Shown one piece after another: positions 6,239-10,061 of a DNA stretch of 10,061 nt. A model generated the notes under the pieces. That model did no database searches, was not told where the DNA came from, and saw nothing but the letters and a program-made list of their open reading frames with translations. Source of the DNA: an uncultured Coprococcus sp. (GTDB lineage: Bacteria > Bacillota > Clostridia > Lachnospirales > Lachnospiraceae); assembly GCA_900548215.1 (NCBI GenBank), contig URJI01000096.1, forward strand, positions 1 through 10,061, written 5' to 3'. Within the stretch, counting starts at the first letter, position 1. Each line of letters begins with the position of its first letter. Position numbers and translations under genes: made by a program.

Positions 6239-6244
6239 ATTATA
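6239..6244 (-). promoter_or_regulatory. -10 box for the RlmH-like gene
   Basis: A perfect TATAAT lies on the minus strand (6244 to 6239) in AT-rich DNA, with a weak -35. Transcription would start near 6232, about 50 bases before the ATG at 6181. The divergent HAD gene must have its promoter in the same 116-base gap. TTACAT (6235-6240), 17 bases, TATTTA (6258-6263) is a weak candidate for it. Confidence 0.45.
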
Positions 6245-6297
6245 TAAGAAATGATCATATTTACATAGTAGATAATATCACAAATGTGGAGGAAGTT

Positions 6298-7119
6298 ATG
6301 CATAAGAAATTACTTGCCCTTGATATTGATGGAACACTGACAAATACTGAAAAAGAAGTTACGCCAAAAACCCTTGAAAAGCTTATCGAGATTCAGGAGA
6401 AAGGACACATAGTTGCCATAGCATCTGGAAGACCGCTTCCAGGAATCAGAAAGATAGCAGATACTATAGAGCTCGGGAGATTTGGCGGTTTTGTTCTTGC
6501 ATTTAACGGCGGAAGGATAGTGAATTACAGCACAGGAGAGGTTGTGTATCAGGCTGTGCTGGACAACGACATAGTAAGAGAGATATATGATTATTGTATA
6601 AAAACCGGATGCGGAATGGTCACATATGACGGTGACAGGGTTATAACCGGAACGGACATAGACGGCTATATGACATTTGAGGCGAGCATCAATCATATGG
6701 AGCTGACCAGAATAGACAACTTCCGTGAATATATTGATTTTCCGTTGAACAAATGCCTGATAACGGCTGCGCCAGAGAAAGCAGAGAAAATAGAACAGGA
6801 ACTTTCTGAGAAATTCGGTGACAAAGTTACCATATTCCGTTCGGAGCCTTACTTTGTGGAAATTATGCCGATGAACGTCCACAAAGCAACGTCCCTTGAG
6901 AAGCTGCTCGGAGTGCTTGATATGGATGTGAAGGATTTGATCGCCTGCGGTGACGGATACAACGACCTGACGATGATTCAGTACGCAGGAGTGGGAGTTG
7001 CCATGTCAAATGCCCAGGATATAGTAAAGCAGAATGCGGACTATGTAACACTGTCGAATGATGATGACGGCCTTGTTCCGGTGATGGACAAATTTGTCCT
7101 AGGAGACGATATAAAATAA
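6298..7119 (+). CDS. Cof-type HAD-IIB family hydrolase (sugar-phosphate phosphatase-like)
   Basis: This is a cytoplasmic 273-residue haloacid-dehalogenase phosphatase that forms a phospho-aspartate intermediate with Mg2+. All four HAD motifs are present: motif I DIDGTLT with nucleophile D9 and acid D11; motif II SGR (43-45); motif III K196 within NVHKATSLEKLL; and motif IV GDGYND with D219 and D223. About 120 residues between motifs II and III form the C2 cap that defines the Cof/IIB subfamily, and the length is typical. Known members dephosphorylate sugar phosphates, flavin precursors or other small phosphate esters; the substrate here cannot be predicted. The ATG at 6298 has GGAGG five bases upstream, and the longer open frame back to 6196 has no comparable ribosome site. 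The gene appears to stand alone, between the divergent RlmH-like gene and the LCP gene, which has its own promoter. No clear terminator follows it. Confidence 0.93.
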   Translation: MHKKLLALDIDGTLTNTEKEVTPKTLEKLIEIQEKGHIVAIASGRPLPGIRKIADTIELGRFGGFVLAFNGGRIVNYSTGEVVYQAVLDNDIVREIYDYCIKTGCGMVTYDGDRVITGTDIDGYMTFEASINHMELTRIDNFREYIDFPLNKCLITAAPEKAEKIEQELSEKFGDKVTIFRSEPYFVEIMPMNVHKATSLEKLLGVLDMDVKDLIACGDGYNDLTMIQYAGVGVAMSNAQDIVKQNADYVTLSNDDDGLVPVMDKFVLGDDIK

Positions 7120-7146
7120 AAAAAATGTGAATTATCTATACTTACG

Positions 7147-7175
7147 TTGAATTTGTAGATTGTTTGTAGTAAAAT
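7147..7175 (+). promoter_or_regulatory. Promoter of the LCP gene
   Basis: TTGAAT (7147-7152), 17 bases, TAAAAT (7170-7175) is a good sigma-A match with a predicted start near 7182. A second possible -10, TATACT (7204-7209), lies closer to the gene but has a weaker -35. An AT-rich 8-bp inverted repeat, AAATTCAT (7172-7179) with ATGAATTT (7186-7193), overlaps the -10 and the start site. The ribosome site AGGAG (7218-7222) is six bases before the ATG at 7229. Confidence 0.5.
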
Positions 7176-7228
7176 TCATTTTTGTATGAATTTGAAAGAC
7201 TAATATACTGTAAATCTAGGAGAATAAT

Positions 7229-8662
7229 ATGGGAAATAATAAAGATGGCCGTGACATTGATGCGAACAAGCCAGTGAATAAGAGAGCTTATTCCGGTGAG
7301 ATGCTGTTTGATGATGACGACGATTATGATGATGATGCGGATGATTACGGTTATGATGACAGCGAATCTGCGGTGACAGATGATCTTTCTGACAGCGCAT
7401 TTGGACCTGATGAGTATGACGAGGATCAGAGTGTCAATGATGTAGATGTAGATCCAGAGGTTAAGGACACATATGCATCCGACTATCAGGAAGAAGAGTA
7501 TTATGATGACGAAGACAATTCGAAATATGCGGAAGATGGACAGGATATGAGTGATAAAACACGAAAGAAAAAGAACAGGGTATGGGGAATCATACTTGCC
7601 GTGGAGATCGTGGCAGCAATCGTTATAGGATTTTTGTTTGTAAAGGCGTATATCAACAACACATACAATAAGATGCAGTACAACGAGCTCAAGAATACAC
7701 ATATAAATGAGGACCTTGACGAGGAGACAGTAAAGAAGATGACTGGTTATACCAACATAGCACTTTTTGGTATAGATACCCGTGATTCGGGAATGGTTGA
7801 TGACGGTGTAAGATCAGATAGTATCATTATATGCAGTATCAACAACGATACACAGGAAGTAAAGCTTGTATCTCTGTACAGAGACACATATCTTGAGCTC
7901 TGCAATGACAGCCAGTCATATGAGAAGGCTGCGCATGCCTATGCGTACGGCGGAGCACAGGGTGCAGTCAACATGCTCAACAAGAATCTCGACCTGAATA
8001 TAACAGATTATGTGGCAGTCAACTTCACGGCACTCACAGAGGCGATAGATGCACTAGGTGGCATAGATGTGGAGATCAAGGAGTCTGAGCTTTATAAGCT
8101 CAATCAGTGTATAGATGAGCAGATGGGTGTGAATGGTATCTACTCAGATTATGTATACGATACAGGTGTTGTTCATCTGAACGGTGTTCAGGCGACAGCA
8201 TATTCGAGAATCAGAAGTACGGACGAGGGTGATATCACAAGAACCTGGAGACAGAGGACTGTCATATCAAAGATGATCGAGGCTGCAAAGAGCGCCGGAA
8301 TCTCGAAGCTTCTCGACTGTATAAATGTTGTTGTGGATGATGTGGCATCAAGCTTTACTGAAAAGGAGATCATTGACATGGCGAAGTCATGCTTTGACTA
8401 CAAACTTTCCACGACTACAGGATTCCCGTTCACGATCGCAAGCCCAATGATGGATGGAGTGAGCTACATTGTTGCCTGTGACCTTGCGACAAATGCAACA
8501 GCACTTCACAGATTCCTGTTCGACGATAACAACTATACTCCGTCAGTTACAGTACAGAACATCAGTGACAATGTTGTGAACGAATCAGGATATGGCAACA
8601 CATTGGACCTCTCAACTTTCCAGGTTGAGGATGATGTGGATTCCATTGCAAACACAGACTGA
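7229..8662 (+). CDS. LytR-CpsA-Psr (LCP) family cell-wall glycopolymer ligase
   Basis: LCP proteins are membrane-anchored enzymes that transfer anionic glycopolymers from undecaprenyl-pyrophosphate carriers to peptidoglycan outside the cell. The 477-residue product has three parts. The first is a strongly acidic cytoplasmic head (1-109) with runs such as FDDDDDYDDDADDYGYDD. A positive patch (KTRKKKNR, 110-117) and one membrane helix (118-140) follow. The third part is an extracellular LCP domain (about 174-355). Family residues are visible: RSDS (195-198), SLYRDT (215-220), AYAYGG (237-242), the LGGIDVEI segment (277-284), YSRIR (325-329) and the Arg-rich core TRTWRQRTVI (337-346), including the RQ pair of the active site. 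A C-terminal extension of about 120 residues is unassigned. Several cysteines lie outside the membrane (C202, C225, C294, C363, C388, C417), so disulfides are possible. No other wall genes are adjacent in the window. Confidence 0.93.
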   Translation: MGNNKDGRDIDANKPVNKRAYSGEMLFDDDDDYDDDADDYGYDDSESAVTDDLSDSAFGPDEYDEDQSVNDVDVDPEVKDTYASDYQEEEYYDDEDNSKYAEDGQDMSDKTRKKKNRVWGIILAVEIVAAIVIGFLFVKAYINNTYNKMQYNELKNTHINEDLDEETVKKMTGYTNIALFGIDTRDSGMVDDGVRSDSIIICSINNDTQEVKLVSLYRDTYLELCNDSQSYEKAAHAYAYGGAQGAVNMLNKNLDLNITDYVAVNFTALTEAIDALGGIDVEIKESELYKLNQCIDEQMGVNGIYSDYVYDTGVVHLNGVQATAYSRIRSTDEGDITRTWRQRTVISKMIEAAKSAGISKLLDCINVVVDDVASSFTEKEIIDMAKSCFDYKLSTTTGFPFTIASPMMDGVSYIVACDLATNATALHRFLFDDNNYTPSVTVQNISDNVVNESGYGNTLDLSTFQVEDDVDSIANTD

Positions 8663-8727
8663 TACAGACGAAGCCTGATATTGAAGAATTAAAACATTAA
8701 TGAAAAGAACGAATTGAAAATAATACA

Positions 8728-8787
8728 GGGCTCTGCTTTAGTGCTGGGAAGACATATGTCGGACTGGTGCTAAAACAGAGCCTTTTT
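8728..8787 (+). terminator. Rho-independent terminator after the LCP gene
   Basis: GGCTCTG (8729-8735) pairs with CAGAGCC (8776-8782). After a C/A mismatch, TTTAG (8737-8741) pairs with CTAAA (8770-8774), with further weak pairs inside. The apex contains the palindrome GACATATGTC (8751-8760). TTTTT (8783-8787) follows the stem directly. The element begins 65 bases after the LCP stop and separates that gene from the pyrH promoter. The remaining bases between the two genes contain only the dyad, promoter and leader listed separately. Confidence 0.9.
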
Positions 8788-8827
8788 ACGTTAAGCTTTG
8801 TTGGTGATGTCATGTGATATGTTTGTG

Positions 8828-8843
8828 ACAAGTGGCAACTTGT
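8828..8843. repeat. Dyad just upstream of the pyrH -35, candidate operator
   Basis: ACAAGT, GGCA, ACTTGT is a perfect 6-bp inverted repeat that ends three bases before the -35 box. The outermost positions continue as G/T pairs. Its size and position would suit a dimeric regulator. No regulator gene lies in the window to link to it. Confidence 0.35.
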
Positions 8844-8846
8844 TGT

Positions 8847-8874
8847 TTGAAATATGAGATATGTATGTTATAAT
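8847..8874 (+). promoter_or_regulatory. Strong promoter of pyrH-frr
   Basis: TTGAAA (8847-8852), 16 bases, TATAAT (8869-8874), with TG one base upstream of the -10, is a near-consensus sigma-A promoter with an extended -10. Transcription should start near 8881, leaving a leader of about 79 bases with no obvious terminator hairpin. Confidence 0.8.
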
Positions 8875-8959
8875 GAGCATTGCGGTGAAACTGGGCTTAT
8901 ATGTCTGGTTTGATGTAAGCGTTTAATATCAATACAGAATAAAAAAGGAAATACAAAGG

Positions 8960-9676
8960 ATGGATATCGATATGAAGATGGATAGAATTCTGCTCAAAAT
9001 GAGCGGTGAAGCACTGGCCGGTGAGAAGAAACACGGATTTGATGAGGAGACAGTCAGAGATGTGTCTGGTCAGGTGAAGCAGATCGTAGACAAAGGTATA
9101 CAGGTGTGCGTAGTTATCGGAGGAGGTAACTTCTGGAGAGGAAGAACATCTGACAATATGGATAGAGTAAAGGCAGATTCCATAGGAATGCTTGCAACAG
9201 TCATGAACTGTATATATACGGCAGACAGCTTCCGAAGCTGCGGACTTAAGACACATATCATGACACCTTTTGTGTGTGGCAATATGACAGAGCTTTTTGA
9301 CAAGGATAAGGCCATAGCTTACATGGAACAGGGAGATGTTGTGTTCTTTGCAGGCGGAATAGGCCATCCATATTTCTCAACAGATATGGCGACAGTCCTC
9401 ATGGCCATCGAGGTGCAGGCTGATGTGATTCTGTCAGGAAAAGCCATTGATGGCGTATACGACAGCGATCCAAAGATCAACCCTGACGCAAAGAAGTATG
9501 ACACTATGAAGATGAGCGATATAGTTGATAACAAGCTCGGGGTTATCGATCTTGCATCAGCAGTTCTTGCCATGGAGAACAAGATGCCTATGATGCTTTT
9601 TGGCCTTAATGATGAGAACAGTATAGTCAAGGCTGTCACAGGCGGATTTACCGGAACATATGTGACAGCAGAATAA
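8960..9676 (+). CDS. pyrH: Uridylate kinase (UMP kinase)
   Basis: PyrH is a cytoplasmic hexameric kinase of the amino-acid-kinase fold that phosphorylates UMP to UDP with ATP, feeding pyrimidine nucleotide and cell-wall precursor synthesis. The 238-residue product has normal length. Visible motifs are the N-terminal LLKMSGEAL (11-19), the nucleotide-binding VVIGGGNFWRG (51-61), MDRVKADSIGMLATVMN (67-83), the UMP-site segment AGGIGHPYFSTD (131-142) and IDGVYDSDPKINPDAKKYD (163-181). The UMP-site segment reads GIGHPYFSTD where E. coli has GTGNPFFTTD; this is probably lineage variation rather than a defect. Three in-frame ATGs compete for the start (8960, 8972, 8978). AAAGGA ten bases before 8960 favours the first, and CAAAGGA (8954-8960) could serve 8972. 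frr follows after 73 bases with no terminator between, so the two are probably one operon, as is usual in Firmicutes. Confidence 0.97.
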   Translation: MDIDMKMDRILLKMSGEALAGEKKHGFDEETVRDVSGQVKQIVDKGIQVCVVIGGGNFWRGRTSDNMDRVKADSIGMLATVMNCIYTADSFRSCGLKTHIMTPFVCGNMTELFDKDKAIAYMEQGDVVFFAGGIGHPYFSTDMATVLMAIEVQADVILSGKAIDGVYDSDPKINPDAKKYDTMKMSDIVDNKLGVIDLASAVLAMENKMPMMLFGLNDENSIVKAVTGGFTGTYVTAE

Positions 9677-9749
9677 ACAGATATACAGATGTTCATAATT
9701 AAAGAAATACATTTTGAGATTAAATATATATTCAGGAGGAATGAAAGCA

Positions 9750-10061
9750 ATGTTATCACAGTACGAAGAGAAGATGCAGAAATCAGTGGACAGCCTTGAG
9801 GCTGAGTATGCTACCATCAGAGCGGGAAGAGCAAACCCTAACATCCTCAACAAGATCAAGGTTGAGTATTACGGTGTTCCAACACCTATGCAGCAGCTTG
9901 CAAACATCACGGTTCCAGAGGCAAGAACTCTTATGATCGCACCATGGGAGCCATCTCTTGTGAAGGAGATTGAGAAGGCTATCATGAATTCTGATCTGGG
10001 TATCACACCGAACAATGATGGAAGAAATATTATCCTGAATTTTCCTGAGCTCACAGAGGAC
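9750..10061 (+). CDS. frr: Ribosome recycling factor (3' end beyond window)
   Basis: RRF acts with EF-G to split post-termination ribosomes. The frame from ATG 9750 is open to the window end and gives 104 of the usual ~185 residues. The family signature is clear: IRAGRANP (23-30), VEYYGVPTPMQQLAN (38-52), PEARTLMIAPWEPSL (56-70), IEKAIMNSDLGITPNNDGR (74-92) and FPELTED (98-104), where the next residues would normally be Arg-Arg. This covers the first helix of the three-helix domain and most of the beta-rich domain II. Two in-frame ATGs exist. AGGAGG (9734-9739) touches the first (9741) but lies ten bases from the second, so 9750 is chosen. It is co-transcribed with pyrH by position. Confidence 0.97.
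   Translation, partial: MLSQYEEKMQKSVDSLEAEYATIRAGRANPNILNKIKVEYYGVPTPMQQLANITVPEARTLMIAPWEPSLVKEIEKAIMNSDLGITPNNDGRNIILNFPELTED

Noticed and set aside
7120..7228. A riboswitch or terminator between the HAD and LCP genes.
   Set aside because: The only structure is an 8-bp AT-only-type repeat overlapping the promoter, with no GC-rich stem or U-tract. The leader is too short for a known riboswitch class.
7142..7702. A minus-strand frame of 186 codons, rich in Ile and Val, looking like a membrane protein.
   Set aside because: It is the complement of the Asp-codon-rich head of the LCP gene, since GAT reversed gives ATC. It has no ribosome site, and the plus-strand gene is certain.

Overview
The window looks like chromosomal DNA of a low-to-moderate GC Clostridia bacterium, most likely of Lachnospiraceae type. 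The reasons are strong AGGAGG-type ribosome binding sites, heavy use of ATA, AGA and AGG codons, two TTG starts, sigma-A-like promoters with extended -10 boxes, and a core-genome pyrH-frr pair next to an LCP cell-wall gene. The assignment rests on general character, not on a database match. No tRNA, rRNA, CRISPR array, insertion sequence or phage gene was seen.

Layout. 3-1429 (+): the 3' part of an ABC transporter ATPase and its overlapping ABC-2-type permease. 1431-1495: a long perfect inverted repeat serving as a shared terminator between convergent genes. 1504-3591 (-): a Na/Pi cotransporter (NptA/PhoU-domain type) with a TTG start and a Lys-rich tail. 3592-3829: a divergent promoter region. 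3830-5756 (+): a divergent sodium:solute symporter family protein followed 19 bases later by rlmH (TTG start). 5783-6181 (-): a small, highly divergent second RlmH-like protein, convergent with rlmH. 6298-7119 (+): a Cof-type HAD hydrolase. 7229-8662 (+): an LCP (LytR-CpsA-Psr) protein with a very acidic cytoplasmic head, closed by a strong terminator. 8847-10061 (+): a strong promoter, pyrH (UMP kinase) and the 5' part of frr (ribosome recycling factor).

The most striking observation is the rlmH pair. RlmH is a small SPOUT methyltransferase that modifies pseudouridine 1915 of 23S rRNA. It acts as a homodimer: one subunit supplies the SAM site and the C-terminal tail of the other supplies catalytic residues. 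Here the canonical gene keeps the SAM loop (GGSLG) and MTFPHQ but has lost the tail (YRAF...PYHK). The convergent neighbour has lost the SAM loop and the MTFPHQ motif but keeps the tail (YRAF...TYHK). The losses are complementary, which suggests an obligate heterodimer in which the asymmetric active site has been split between two genes. This is inference from sequence, and its novelty has not been checked.
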